Assembly (NCBI GenBank): GCA_003342895.1 | Contig: PTFA01000092.1 | Location: 2,401,832-2,465,831 of the forward strand | Reading direction: 5' to 3' | DNA: 64,000 nucleotides | Source: Casuarius casuarius | Taxonomy: Eukaryota > Chordata > Aves > Casuariiformes > Casuariidae | Part shown: positions 1-10,910 of the stretch, one piece after another | Layout of the letters: each line of letters begins with the position of its first letter | How positions within the stretch are numbered: the first letter of the stretch is position 1 | Notes under the pieces: model-generated | Database searches by the model: none | Told to the model about the DNA's origin: nothing | What the model saw: only the letters and a program-made list of their open reading frames with translations | Translations under genes and position numbers: made by a program

Positions 1-800
1 GACTTAAATGCACATTTACAGCTGCTGAGGAGTCTCCAGAATGAGCGGGCTGTAATTACAGCTGTATATATAATGCCTCTTGCTGTGTCAAATGGAGGGC
101 TATTGACAGCAAACGAAGACCTGAAAAACACTGATAAGAATGAGCTGCAAGTCCAGTTCTCTGATGTGATTTGCCATGATCCATGATTTATGAGCCCAAA
201 TTAGCTGCCTCATCTTCAAAATGAATCAGCTGAGGGTTACTTCTCTTGGAGCGCGATGCCAGGAGTGTGCCAATATCATACGTGTTTCTAAGAGGTATCT
301 GACCTGCCATTGATCTTTCAGGGCCACAGATGTCCTCCGAAAGATTTCCTTTTGGCTCAAGGAGAGCAGCATAATTTGCTGTCACTGTAGTTCTCCTGCT
401 AGCGCCTCATCTGAGAAAAACAGCGGTTCAGTTAGGGCCATCTCCAGCAGTATGTCAAAGCCTCTGGCCCATCACCTGCTTTCCATGCCCATTGCGGAGG
501 GGGAAAGCAACAGTTTTTTGATCAGTTCCGCTCTTTTCTGCAGAAGATCAGGGAAGTACGCTGGATCTTTTGGCTAGCTACACTCCCACAGACTCGCCTG
601 AAATTTCACATGGAGGAGATCACTTCCCTGACCCACGATGCAGGTTCACTGTTTCTCCTCCAAGGTCACTAGTAATGTTGAATGTCCTTCATCTATTATA
701 GTGGCAGCCGAGATCTTTTGAGACGATCAAATTAACAGTTCTCTACTTTAGATGAAGAGGATGATGGCAAGAAATTTGTGCTGAGTGGTGACCTTGGACA
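1..800. other. Unique mixed-composition DNA with paired CAGCTG E-boxes
   Basis: No gene is supported here. Two CAGCTG E-boxes lie at 19-24 and 59-64; the second is inside a perfect 10-bp palindrome TACAGCTGTA (57-66) followed directly by a TATATATAA run. That arrangement could be a bHLH-bound element or a TATA-type promoter, but neither is shown. A minus-strand open frame (about 382 down to 188) lies behind a good splice-acceptor sequence, but all three frames from that acceptor hit a stop within 30 bases, so I do not call an exon. Confidence 0.35.
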
Positions 801-2880
801 CTGAACATTTGTTCCCTTTTCATCCAACAGAGTCTGAAATATTTGGGTTTGAGTTACTCCTCAAGGTTTTTCTTTTTCCCTGCATTTTTAAGTAAAAGGA
901 CAGTTTAGCCTTAGTTCTCACAGGCTGAGGAAATAATAGCTTGGTATTTGATAGAGGTTTATGAGCTAAGCTTGGTAACCCTTTCTCTATTGTACAGATG
1001 CTTAGGGGGAAAGTTAGGACTTCATGCAATGGCAGTGAAAAGACTTTCATTTGTTTCCACGGGGCTGGCACCATGCTGTTAAAGGGAAAAAAACAAAACA
1101 AATAAAGGAGACCCAAGTCAGTTATTCAGCAAGTGAAAGTGCTGAGCAGATAGTCTCTCAGAAATGCAAGAAGCAAAATTCCAAGATTTATTAATGTTAT
1201 CATGCTTTCCCTAAAAGGATAATCGATGTACCCAAAATCTCTGGATCAATATTTATCCCTCTCAAGCAGAATATGGTAAAGAAATATTCCCAAACACACT
1301 CACTTCTGAGATTTTGTTTTGTTGTATAATATTTCAGTCAACTGCAGAATGTCTTGTATAATGATGATGGATAAGTAAAAAGTGTACAGTGATCTACCAT
1401 ATGCAGGAAGTATAATAGATAGTTTATACACTTGATAACAAAAGCTCAGCCCCAAGTAGACTTGACCTCATGATCTTTTAAATATACGGCAAAGACTTTA
1501 TCCACTAGATTTAGGTTAACAGCTTTGGGAATTTGCAGGTGTTAAATTAACCACCAGAGACAGTTTCATAAGTGCAGCAGAAACACACTGAGCATGATAA
1601 GGAATAATAATTAAAACCTGAATCAAAGGACTGTAGAGTTTAAGAAAAAGTGTGTGGAAATAGGTGCGGTGCTGTGTGTTACCCCAGACAACAGTTCGCC
1701 TACGACTTGTTCGGCTTCAGCGCAGGCTTGATCATGGCTCATCTGCCAAGGCAGAGACCAATTTCACTGAACGTGGGTGAGGTCTAGACACCCAGGAAAC
1801 CCCAGGGTCCCCCACGATTGCCCTGGTGACGGGCAGCTCGCCCAGGCAGAGGACCAGGCCACCCTTGGCTCTTCGAGCCATACGGTCTCCTTCTCGCAGT
1901 ACCATTTTGCTGCAGTTCAGGCAAATCCAAAGCTTTTATTCCTACTTCTTCCCTCAAAACCCTCATTGCAGAATAGGCCACTGAATCCTTTACCTGGCGA
2001 TCCATTGGACTGGTTTCTAAGTTTACTAAACATGAGTAAGCTAATGCCATTGCAGTCTAACCACAAAACCCAAAGAATACAAACCTCCCAAACCCATTCG
2101 TCATTTCTTGTTTTCTCACCCTCACAGGCTGGAGCCTCCCCATTTTCCAAGGGCATCACTTTTTGCAGGCATGCGCAGCATCAGAGATCAGACTGTTATG
2201 CAAGTCAAGCCAAGATTTACGCTTGCAGATGGTACCAGCTGAGCTGTAGCTCTACGTATAGAAGTATAGATTTAGTGGGATGCTGAGTAAGGCTGGACAA
2301 AGACTTTCTTGCTTGCGTTTTTCTTTCCTCGGTTCCTTCATGGTCATCAGGCTACAGTGCTATCATGAGTTTGAAGGCAGTTGCTGGCACAGCTGCCATG
2401 ACCCATGCCGTTGGGGAGTCCGGGGCACAAACACAGCCAGGGCTACGGGCTGAAGCTCAGCATTTCTCCTCCTCACGGGCAGAACCATCTCCTGACCTGG
2501 GTTGTGGAAGTGGCCATTCAAGGCACTCAAAATTACTCAGGACAAAACGTTGGAAAGTGAACTGGAGGGAATGAGGCTTTCAGCAGCCAGTTCAGCCTCT
2601 GGTTTCCAGGATTTGCCGCTCGCGCAGCCTCAGCACATAACAGTCTCCTGTTCCTCACAGTCACCTGGTAACAATATTGGAAGTTTACTGGTTATTGGAG
2701 CCATAATTACTACATAACTTGCAGCAGCAAGATCTCCTGATAACCCTCTCCCTTGCAGCAGGGAAAAAATAATGTGGTGTTTTATTTACCCTGTCAACAC
2801 GTGGATCTTGCCTTCCAGTGTAATTACATGGTCAGTAGTCACAGGGCTCTCTGGCCGATGGCGTCCTGTAAATAAATACA
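800..2880. other. No gene seen; unique intergenic DNA
   Basis: AT-rich to about 1.7 kb, then balanced composition with short overlapping open frames on both strands. I see no repeat family, splice-bounded exon, RNA gene or dense motif cluster. Confidence 0.5.
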
Positions 2881-2889
2881 GACCCACAA

Positions 2890-2910
2890 ATTCTACCTGT
2901 AAGGTAGAAT
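2890..2910. repeat. Perfect 8-bp inverted repeat (short hairpin)
   Basis: ATTCTACC (2890-2897) and GGTAGAAT (2903-2910) are exact reverse complements around a 5-base TGTAA loop. The stem is too short for a microRNA precursor. It could form a small cruciform or be a palindromic protein site. No neighbouring feature explains it. Confidence 0.85.
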
Positions 2911-3559
2911 AAAACCGATGAGATTTTTAAAGCCAGGTGTAAGGTGTGTGCCATTCTGTACACAAAACCACGTGCCCAATTTCTGCTCTTTGGTTGTAGG
3001 TGTGCATGGAGGATCGTTCCATGCAAGCAGCTTCTCATTGCAACCTCGCCTGATCTACATGGTAACTCTGCCTGTACTCTACTGCATTACAGTATCACCT
3101 TCAAGTCCCAAGTTTAGCTTGGCGTCCCGCTCTGTCCCACATCTGTGTCTACATGTGCCAAAGGACATGCCCAATTCATTTGCAGCCTCTGCCACAGAAA
3201 GCTGACAGTGTACCTGGACGGTCTGATTCAGAGCTGCCCAACAGAGCGGCTTCCTCATGGACCCCGAGAAATTTGTAATAGAGCTGAGATGAGGATTGAA
3301 GTTTCTTAAACCCAGGCCAACATCCTGACTCCAAATCTAGTCTTTTTCTCTACCAGCGTATTGCTTTTGGCAGCTCCATTCCCTGCTTTTGAAATCTGCT
3401 TCGTTGCACCCCCTGTGAATATACAGTGGGTGGCATGGTAAGGGCTGAGATAAGTATGAAGACCTTTCTTGCTCTGTTTATTTATATGACCTTAAAGATG
3501 ATGCCTGTGCATAATGTTCGACATGACTGAGAGAAGCTGACAGGGCAGTAACTTCTGGC
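2911..3559. other. No gene seen; unique DNA
   Basis: Balanced-composition DNA with a few chance open frames. No repeat, island or exon-like segment was recognised. Confidence 0.5.
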
Positions 3560-3700
3560 TACTGCAGAGCAAACACAAAATTGCATAAAAATACCAATTG
3601 TAAAATTACTCAAATCCATTAGCTTAATTAGCATCGTTAATCAAGACAAAACATTTGATACGTCATGTACTTTCACAAGTGATAAATGAGCCTTTGATGA
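3560..3700. promoter_or_regulatory. AT-rich candidate conserved non-coding block
   Basis: The segment packs homeodomain-type cores into a short unique stretch: TTAATTAG at 3624-3631 and GTTAATCA at 3636-3643, with CCATTAG just before. This density of ATTA cores without any repeat signature is typical of developmental enhancers. Conservation cannot be tested here, so the call rests on motif content alone; ordinary AT-rich DNA is the alternative. Confidence 0.35.
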
Positions 3701-4719
3701 AAACCCAGCAGGTTGCCCTGCTCTGGGATGTGCCGGCTGGTGCCTGGCCATCGCGGTGATCATCAGCGTGATGCCAACGCAGGGCTTGGATCAGGTTTCC
3801 AGCCCAGCAAGAGATTGGCACTGCGTTTGGCAAAATCTGGCCAGAGTATTTAGACTGTCAGTTCCATCTGCAAAAGTGTAAAACTACCTAATGGGCTACT
3901 TTGCATAATGTGATCCCCTGATCTTGACTGCTTCTGAGGCAGTATTACAGCAAGGGAGTTAATAATTGTTGTTACCATTACAATAATAAATTTGAAGACT
4001 GTGCGAGCAGCACTCTGGGTTGTCTTACTTGAGGAAGGGAGGTTCCTTGAATGCTTTCTTCTGTTTCCTAGAGGAATATTTGGGGAGAGGGATATATCTC
4101 CACCTGTAAATCCCTGAAGCACTTGTCCCATGCCGTGCTAGCATTAGCACTCCTCACGCCCGTCAGTCCTGCAGGTGCTCTGTGTCCACCAGAGCTGCAG
4201 GTGACCTGCTCAGTTTGCCCACAGATCTCCTTAGCTCCATAGGCTGATGAATTATTACTAGCTGCAGTAGCATGGCACCGTGAGACCTCCGAAGCTCTCA
4301 GGGCCCTTGTTCTGGCTCCTGTGTGTGCAAATAAGAGCAAGACAGTATTTGCAGTGGAATCCTGCAAGCGGAATAGGCATGAAAGGCAAACGGCTTCTAA
4401 GAGAGCTGGATTGGCTCCCCCACCACCCCCGGCCCAAGCACGGACGAGCCGCGTGCACCACGCAGCCGCGCTGCGGCTCCTGCACGGCTGAACCACCAGA
4501 GCTGCCAAGAAGAAGAACCAGACAAATCTCCAGGCATCCCATTCCCAAATTCACATCTGTCATGGAGCGCAGTCAAGGCTCTCATCTTTCGTTTTCTCTC
4601 TAGATTCACGTTTTTTGTGGTCAATTAGGTCTCCTGCGTGCAGCCTGGAAAATGTGTGCTCTGTGATTACTGCATGTCTTGCTTTCCTTTGCATCAGGAC
4701 TCAGCTCTTACACGTTTCT
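3701..4719. other. No gene seen; CpG-containing unique DNA
   Basis: Moderately GC-rich around 4.1-4.55 kb, where overlapping open frames occur on both strands with no recognisable protein. Nothing else stands out before the C-run at 4720. Confidence 0.45.
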
Positions 4720-4731
4720 CCCCCCCCCCCC
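4720..4731 (+). repeat. Poly-C homopolymer (12 C)
   Basis: An uninterrupted run of twelve C. Such runs are common in avian GC-rich DNA and prone to sequencing length error. Confidence 0.95.
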
Positions 4732-4760
4732 ATGCTGTGGCACGTAATTGAATCTTCTCC

Positions 4761-4797
4761 TAGCCTCCTTGTAACAAGACCCGGTTACAAAAGGCTA
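4761..4797. repeat. 13-bp imperfect hairpin
   Basis: TAGCCT (4761-4766) pairs with AGGCTA (4792-4797), and TTGTAAC (4769-4775) pairs with GTTACAA (4784-4790). A CC/A internal mismatch separates the two helices, and the loop is AAGACCCG. The structure is too short for a microRNA precursor. It may be a relic of a small inverted-repeat element or a structured site; no target-site duplication is visible. Confidence 0.8.
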
Positions 4798-5689
4798 AAT
4801 GCTTTATTCCCAAGAAAAGCTTTAGAGATAAGATTCACCAGCTGTGGCAGCACAGTGCAGGTCTTAGTAAGAGAAATAAATGTCCCTTCACTCCACAACT
4901 GTCTTTCCAGCACTTTATCTGCAGTGGGCCCAAACACAGTCCTCAGCTATTTGATTTGCTAAATATAATAAAAGAGAAGTCAGCAGTTTCTGAGGGATAC
5001 ACTTCTATAAAAAACAGTTCGATGGCATTCTCTGCATTAAACACATTATTCAAAGGCCTTTCTCCTTTCCAATATCCAGTTTCTGTCTGGTGTGCATGGG
5101 ACCGAATCTTCCCGCAACACCCCAGACCATCACTGAGCTATGAAAAACTTACTCCAAGGAAAGAACTGGAACTGGATTTATTAATATTTTGGGATATCCT
5201 GGACACTAATTGTTTGTAAAGTGATTGGGAAAGATGGGGCTGACTGGGAATGCTTCTGGGTAGCTGATTATTCGGCATTTTATTTTCCTGACCAACGGAT
5301 GGTTTGGATTGGTATGGCTGGAACCAGTAAGTAAAGGCAGACCGGAGAAAGCCAGGGGTTTTAACGGATTCTGCATCAGCCTCACAAGCAAAAGACTCAG
5401 GCACAGCTTGTCCTTCCAAGAAGAGGCTTTTCTGACAACCTTATCTCCTTCCTGGGGCTCAGAGGCAACTCGGCTTTTCTCCCTGGCTTGCACAGCACTG
5501 TCCCACTCGGTGGCCAGGAACCAGGCAGGGATGCGGCTTTGTGGATGATGAAGCTTGGCTCTGTTTTGGGCATGAAGACAAGAGCTGAGTCTCACTGCAG
5601 AGATGGAGAGAGGAGATGTCTCTGAACCTGGACCAGCAAATCGTGTGTGGGCAGAGAACAGGCACCAGCACCCAGAGAGACAGATCAGT
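4798..5689. other. No gene seen; unique DNA
   Basis: Balanced DNA with several overlapping open frames under 130 codons on both strands, none resembling a protein family. A consensus-like GTAAGT donor sequence occurs at 5327, but no matching acceptor frames an exon. Confidence 0.45.
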
Positions 5690-6170
5690 TTTGGCCTGTG
5701 GTTCGCGCGTTTATGTAAACACTACAATTACAAAGTAATCCAAAAAGCATATACTTGATTGTAAGCCTTAATTAGGTATTAATTAAATTTTATTAACCCA
5801 ATAGTAAAACTGATTGCACCAAAGCGATGAATAAAAGGGCTACAATCAAAGCAGTCAATGTATCACTAATTTTTATATGGCTAGAAGGCTCATCATTTTC
5901 TTGAGATGGGCAATGTGTAAGCATTCCTCCTTGCTAAATTGGTTCTGGCCATTTTCCTACACGCCACTGATAAGGAAGTATTTATGAATTTATTCCTACA
6001 TTCAAAGTATACTTCAGTCCTTAATTTACTGTTGTAATTATATCACTGGCTCAATTAGTCCCCAGTAAAAATGTTCCACCATTGTACCACATAAATGTAG
6101 CACCTTTGAAGCAAATGGATTCACTTGCAGAATAAGAAATCTTCGTTTTTATTGTGTTTTCTCATCTGCT
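5690..6170. promoter_or_regulatory. AT-rich candidate enhancer block with tandem homeodomain sites
   Basis: Sharply AT-rich unique sequence inside GC-balanced flanks. TTAATTAG lies at 5768-5775 and TTAATTAA at 5779-5786, 11 bases apart start to start, followed by further ATTAACC, GATTG and ACTAATTTT motifs. No stop-free frame of note and no repeat signature. The pattern fits a deeply conserved developmental enhancer bound by homeodomain factors; conservation itself is untested. Confidence 0.42.
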
Positions 6171-7423
6171 ACTTACGGCCACCTTTGTCTTAAATTGTCC
6201 TTTTCATTCTGCTTCTTGCAAGCGCGGTTTGTGCTTGGGCTCCGGGTTCTCCCGCAGGATGAAATACTCGTCTCTAGCCTTGGGGCTGCAGCAGAAAGCG
6301 TGGTGGGAACTTTATCTTGTTAAAGCTCTGCCAGCCTCATTTGCATGGCCATTTACATGCACTGCCTCTGATGTTTGCTCTGCCTTTCCTCTGCCACACA
6401 AAGGCTACCGGGTCTGGAGGTTTTTTCCAGACTTCTCTGCTTTGTTTTGCTCTTCTGAGTCATTGATGGGGACACATTATTAACTTTAAGGAAATAGGGC
6501 TGTGTCTTTCTTCCTATTGATTTTCTCCTATTGCGTTTGACAAACGCCGAGGAGACGGCCCCCAGCCTCACTCTACCTACCCCAAAACAGCGGAGATGGG
6601 CACAGAAAAACATTCCCTGGAGTCTCTGCAGAGAAATCACCGTAGGGTCACAAGCTGTACCCCTGCCCCGTGCACGCACAGGGCTTTAGTCCAGGCAGGA
6701 GGACATGGAGCGGAGATGAAGTCCTTGTCTCAGAGAGTTCACCCTCCACGTGTCAGACGGGAGAGGAAAAACGGTCAAATTGGACAACCGGTCTGTTGGA
6801 GGGATGAGGTCATAGCACAGCAAGGAGAATTTGGCAGAAAATCTATGAGCTGGCTAGACAGTACGGGACAGCGATCCATCTGAGAAATGGGACCGTACCG
6901 CAGCGAGGAGGATGCTGGTGGACGCAGAGCCCTCAGGATGTCATTTGGCATCGCTGGTCGTCCTCACTTCTGAAAGCCTACGAGGGCCTCTGGGTTCGAT
7001 TTCCAGACTCAGGAACAAAAGACCCACCCAACCACTCATCCAAAAGAGTTGTTCAGTGCCCCTCTAGCTGACTTCTTCTGGATAGGCAATACCAAGACCC
7101 CCTCCTGGTCTGAATCAGGCTCCAAAAAACCCCCAAATTAGCATGTCCTGAACCACCTCCAAGTCCTGAGTTTGGTGACCTTGGAGGGAAACATCCCTAG
7201 CGCAGCCTCTAGCAGCGCTGGCCTGAATGAAGCCTACCATTTCCACCCACCTCAGGTAAAAAATGCTAAAAACCAAAGGCAAAAGGAAGTGAAATTTCTC
7301 CATGGGCAATATGTTCTTAGTGCCTGGCTTATTTATTTATTTAAGCTGGCAGCCTCTGTGCCGAGGCTCTGTGGATGCTCTCCGTGTGCAACCTGTATTT
7401 AGCCAGGTAGCTTTGGGCCTATT
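6171..7423. other. No gene seen; unique DNA
   Basis: Mixed composition with chance open frames on both strands. No repeat family, splice-framed segment or motif cluster recognised. Confidence 0.45.
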
Positions 7424-7437
7424 AAAAAAAAAAAAAA
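7424..7437 (+). repeat. Poly-A homopolymer (14 A)
   Basis: Fourteen consecutive A followed by GAGGAAGG. I see no retrotransposon body or target-site duplication upstream, so it is probably a simple repeat rather than a SINE or processed-pseudogene tail. Confidence 0.9.
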
Positions 7438-7639
7438 GAGGAAGGTAGCAAAATTAATGCATCTTTTACAGCAAGAGCACTGAATTTATTGGTCTCACCA
7501 CAGAAATTAATTTAGCACTCCCAGCTCTCCCTCACCAGACAATAAAGATGCAAAATGAACCTGCCACGCAAAGTTTTGACAAAATTCACAATCGCACATG
7601 AGAAAAAGGGCCATGGGCAATTTACCACCAAGCCTGAAT

Positions 7640-7850
7640 CAGCCGTTCAGGTTGCCGGGCAGGACCTCTCGCTCTCATCCTCGGTTTCTCTTCGTCCCCT
7701 CCGCCCGGGGCTCGCGCGCAGGCGCGAACGGCGAGGGAGGCGGCGCCGGCCGACGGGACGGCTGCCTCTGCTCCCAGCGCCGGCCGTGGGTCCTGCCGCT
7801 CCGCCCTTAGCTTGTCCCCTGGGCTGAACCTCTCCCGGCCCACATCTGCT
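7640..7850. promoter_or_regulatory. Small CpG-rich patch
   Basis: Dense CpG dinucleotides and high GC, especially 7700-7800 (GGCGGCGCCGGCC-type sequence). Open frames cover it in several frames on both strands, as expected from scarcity of AT-rich stop codons. It may be a minor CpG island acting as promoter or Polycomb-recruiting site; no TATA box or first-exon splice donor supports a particular transcript. Confidence 0.5.
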
Positions 7851-8329
7851 CGGGATAATCTCCTTCTCCTCTTGGTCCTCTGCAAGGGCGTCAATGCAGA
7901 AAGGCTGAGCAGATGCTCTCTCCTCTCCGTGCCTGCTCAGGATTTCCACCCCGACACCAAAACCTACCAGGAACAGTAAATAAAAAGGAGAGAAAGGGAA
8001 AACAAACAAACAAACTCCCAGACAGATTTATCTTAATTTTCTTCAGTCTGAAAAATAAATCTTGGATGATTAAAAGGCAGCCAAAGATGGCTGTTTTGTC
8101 CCTGTGCTCAGACTCCTTTTTCCTGAGCTAGGGATTTGCTGGGGCAGCTCCGAGCAGCTCGGGAATCCCACGCAAAGGTTCGGGCACGGGAGCTCTGACC
8201 CTCGGCACCGCCACAGCCGCGTGGGCACACGCACCATCTCCGTTGGCGATTTTTTTCCTTCTTGGCTTGAAAAAAAAGCAACCCCATTTGCAGCAAATTG
8301 CTCCAAAACTCAGGGTTATCCAGAGGCCC

Positions 8330-8445
8330 GGGCAGCTGGTGGAAACCGCGGCTCGGAGGCAGCAGCGGTTTCGCTGCCGCTCGCCTGCTCCCGCCGCGGC
8401 GCGGCGTACCGGGAAGGACCAAGCCGGCGCATCCTCGGGATCGAT
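8330..8445. promoter_or_regulatory. Small CpG-rich patch
   Basis: A short GC- and CpG-dense segment sharply bounded by AT-rich DNA, ending at a TCGATGCATAATT motif. It may be linked with the CpG-rich patch at 7.64-7.85 kb. Function is unknown. Confidence 0.4.
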
Positions 8446-8449
8446 GCAT

Positions 8450-8800
8450 AATTTACATGTCGGTCCTTATGTATCTGTTTGCTCCCTTTTTTTAACGTTT
8501 CCTAAACATAACAAATCAAATACCTACCGTAAAAAACCTTTTCGCATTGGGGTTGATTGGGCAGCGGGTGGGGAAAGATTTATCTTGGCCGTAAAACTGG
8601 AAAAGGGCTATAAACCTTAGCGGAGCGCCTTGGCGGCCGGTCCGAGGGAGGCTAATTGTTTGTTTGTTCACCGTGTTTATGGGTTATCCGCGGCCCAGCT
8701 GACGGGAAACCTAAACCTGGCGGAAAAAGCACATCAATCGCCATTATCTCCCTTCGGGTTGGCGTCCGTTGTACGAGAAGTTGGACGTGTTTAACCTACC
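8450..8800. promoter_or_regulatory. Candidate conserved block with forkhead-type sites
   Basis: Unique sequence with TGTTTGTTTGTT (forkhead-type core repeated), GTGTTTATGG, CATAATTTACATG, and GATTTATCTTGG. It combines AT-rich motifs with intact CpGs, which suggests the segment escapes CpG decay. Regulatory function is inferred from motif content only. Confidence 0.35.
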
Positions 8801-9299
8801 GGACTGGCCCCAGATGGAGAGGTCTGGTCTAAAAACCATGTGCAAGCACCAACGGCTCTGAAACTCCCCAGGGATTTTGCTTCTCTTTGGTTTTTACATG
8901 AGAGGTGCTTGGGTGTTTGAGTGATGGGTGATGGAGATCTACAGATCAGGATGAGAGCTAGTCCACCCCAAGAAACACTAATTGCTGTCCTAGGCACAGC
9001 TAAATCCCTGTCTGCTCTCCTCCCTACGGTCAATGAAATCTCTCATCCATCCATCGGGAAGTTTGGCACTTACAGCCGAGCGAGCCCGCCTTCCCCAACC
9101 CGCCCTGGGCGCCCTGCGGGGCTGCGCCTGCAAAAAGGGCTTTTCCTAGGACTTCTTCAGCCTCTTCAAAAATAGCTCCTTGCCTCAGTTTCCCTCTGTC
9201 TACGCCTGCTTTCTCGCCCTCCCCCTTTGCGTCGCTCCCAGCGTGACTGTAAATGCTCGCAGCGGGGCCGGCTCCTGCCGGGGCATGTGCAGTGCCCGG
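8801..9299. other. No gene seen; unique DNA
   Basis: GC-moderate DNA. TGCCTCAGTTTCCCTCTGT around 9182-9200 resembles the 3' part of a MIR SINE in plus orientation, but only about 20 bases match, so it is not called as a separate element. Confidence 0.4.
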
Positions 9300-9560
9300 C
9301 ACACCGGAGACATGGGGTCACTGTAATGATAACAATTATCGATTTTCCAGTTTACTTTATGTTTCACGGGGTGTATTGAGGGGAATGCAATAAATAGCTG
9401 TCTCTGTCCTTATCCCAGGACATGATACAAGAATGCATTTTTTTCACAGTCCAAGGAAATAAAATGCAAAATTCATTTCATGATGATTTAAAAGCTATAT
9501 TAAGGAGCAGTGTTGGATGAAGCAGGTTCAACATGCTTGTAATGAGATGACTCCAGAGCC
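9300..9560. promoter_or_regulatory. AT-rich candidate enhancer with ONECUT-type site
   Basis: Contains ATCGAT at 9338-9343 within ATAACAATTATCGAT, a site type used by ONECUT/CUT homeodomain factors, plus ATGATGATTTAAAAG and ATTCATTTC motifs. Unique, no repeat signature. Function inferred from motifs. Confidence 0.38.
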
Positions 9561-9962
9561 GGAGTGACCGTCAGGGTGAGTCACAGCTGTTGCAGTGGCC
9601 TGATTTATCCCAGCTCCCGGACAGACGGACGCTACTGCCATGGCCCTGGTTTTGGTTTGCAGCAACTCTGTGCCTGCCACCTCCATCCTGGAGCAGAAAC
9701 ACACCAAAAAACAAGTCCAGGGCCATCAAGCCATGTGGCCAGCTCCCCAGGCACCCGACCCCGGAGACACGCAAAAGTGATCTTTAGGGAAAGCGGTTTC
9801 CATGCAGGAATACATTTACTGTATCTGTGTTTAAATATAGCAACGGAGCGCCAGGGGAATGTGGTCTCTCGCTCTCACCCGTGGATTTCAGGAGAGGTTA
9901 TTCATTTCCAATTTGTTTTACCTTCGTGCTGGCAGGAATTACTTCAGCCAAACAGGAATTAA
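9561..9962. other. No gene seen; unique DNA
   Basis: Balanced composition; two overlapping chance open frames in opposite directions. Nothing else recognised. Confidence 0.45.
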
Positions 9963-9995
9963 TAAATGATCTGTTCATAAACAATTGATCATTTA
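9963..9995. repeat. Perfect 9-bp inverted repeat with homeodomain-like arms
   Basis: TAAATGATC (9963-9971) and GATCATTTA (9987-9995) are exact reverse complements around a 15-base spacer that itself contains CATAAACAATT, a forkhead/SOX-like sequence. This could be a composite palindromic binding site. The spacer makes a stable RNA hairpin less likely. Confidence 0.85.
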
Positions 9996-10237
9996 CCCGG
10001 ACGCGCAGTTGCTCATAGTCTGAATTTCTAGTGAAACAGAGGGGGAAAAGCCCCCGCTGGCAGGAGGGGCTCGGGAGGGGCCAGTGCTGCGGAGCTGTTT
10101 GCTCGCCCAGGGGCCGAGATATCCAGGCGTTGCGGGTTTTTCTCAGCCTTCTTCATTATACTTCCAAAGTACTAAAAAGTAGGGATGTGATAAGGAAAGA
10201 GAGGCTGTAAAACTTCACCCTTATCTTCCAGATAGAG

Positions 10238-10330
10238 GACCTGATCTTGCTCTTATTTATGCTGGTGGAAAGCAAAAGTAATTCCCTCAATGCTGTTGGT
10301 GTAAAGCTAGCGAATGTGATCTCAGAAGCA
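10238..10330. repeat. Ancient sauropsid palindromic interspersed repeat relic
   Basis: The series GACCTGATCTTGC ... GCTGGTGGAAAGCAAAAGTA ... TTGGTGTAAAGCTAGCG ... GTGATCTCAGAA follows, with many substitutions, the order of motifs in a repeat I recall from bird and turtle DNA (CTGGTGTAAATCAGGAGTAA ... GTGTAAAACTGG ... GAGATCAGAA). I do not know its library name. It is one of the better sequence clues for a sauropsid origin. Confidence 0.5.
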
Positions 10331-10799
10331 TGCCCAGGCAGTCAGCTAGCGCTTTCCACCTTTAAATTTATTAATTTGACAAAGATTTTCTTTACCTGCT
10401 AGAGCTGCAGATGCAGCCTGCAGGGCTCGGAGTGAAGGGGTGTGAAAACAGAGCCACGTGTGCATCCTTTCTGCGTCTTTTTCCATCTCCACCTGCATCA
10501 TCCTGCCTGGGATCATTTTAAGGAGAGCTGACCAGTTTTCCTGGGGGCCAAATGCAGAGGTAATTAGCATGCATGGTCGCTGGCATCCCGCGTGGGAAGC
10601 AGGGAGCTGCGTGTGCAAGGGGCACCGCTGGCCAGCAGTGGGCAAGGGCTTGGTGGGGGCGTGTAGCGAGAGCAACTGCATCTGCCCAGCCACAGGCATT
10701 TTCTTGCTTCTGGTCTTATCCTCCTCTTGCACTTTTTTCCCCCTAGTCATATCAGCAAAATTACTCCGGCTTTGCATGGGCATAAATGAAAGCAAAATC
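10331..10799. other. No gene seen; unique DNA
   Basis: Two long open frames overlap on opposite strands (10346-10795 minus and 10458-10814 plus); neither resembles a known protein and neither has splice or promoter context, so both are rejected. Confidence 0.45.
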
Positions 10800-10910
10800 A
10801 GGTCCTTAACTTAACGCAGACAATCCTAATCATTAGTCATTGTTGTTATGTTAATTATTATTACAGTTACACAAAAGGAGTGGAAATAGATAACATCACC
10901 TTTTCTTCCT
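10800..10910. promoter_or_regulatory. AT-rich candidate regulatory block
   Basis: Short unique segment with CTAATCATTAGTCATTG and GTTAATTATTATTAC, several ATTA cores in about 60 bases. Suggestive of homeodomain binding; function inferred only. Confidence 0.35.

Noticed and set aside
188..400. Minus-strand 60-odd-codon frame with protein-like composition behind a CTGTTTTTCTCAG acceptor
   Set aside because: From that acceptor all three frames reach a stop within 30 bases, the frame opens only with a non-ATG codon, and no family is recognisable. A spliced coding exon is therefore inconsistent.
7424..7437. Poly-A run as the tail of a processed pseudogene or SINE
   Set aside because: No recognisable body upstream and no flanking target-site duplication.
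9182..9205. TGCCTCAGTTTCCCTCTGT as a third MIR copy
   Set aside because: Only about 20 bases match and no adjacent MIR segment is recognisable, so chance cannot be excluded.
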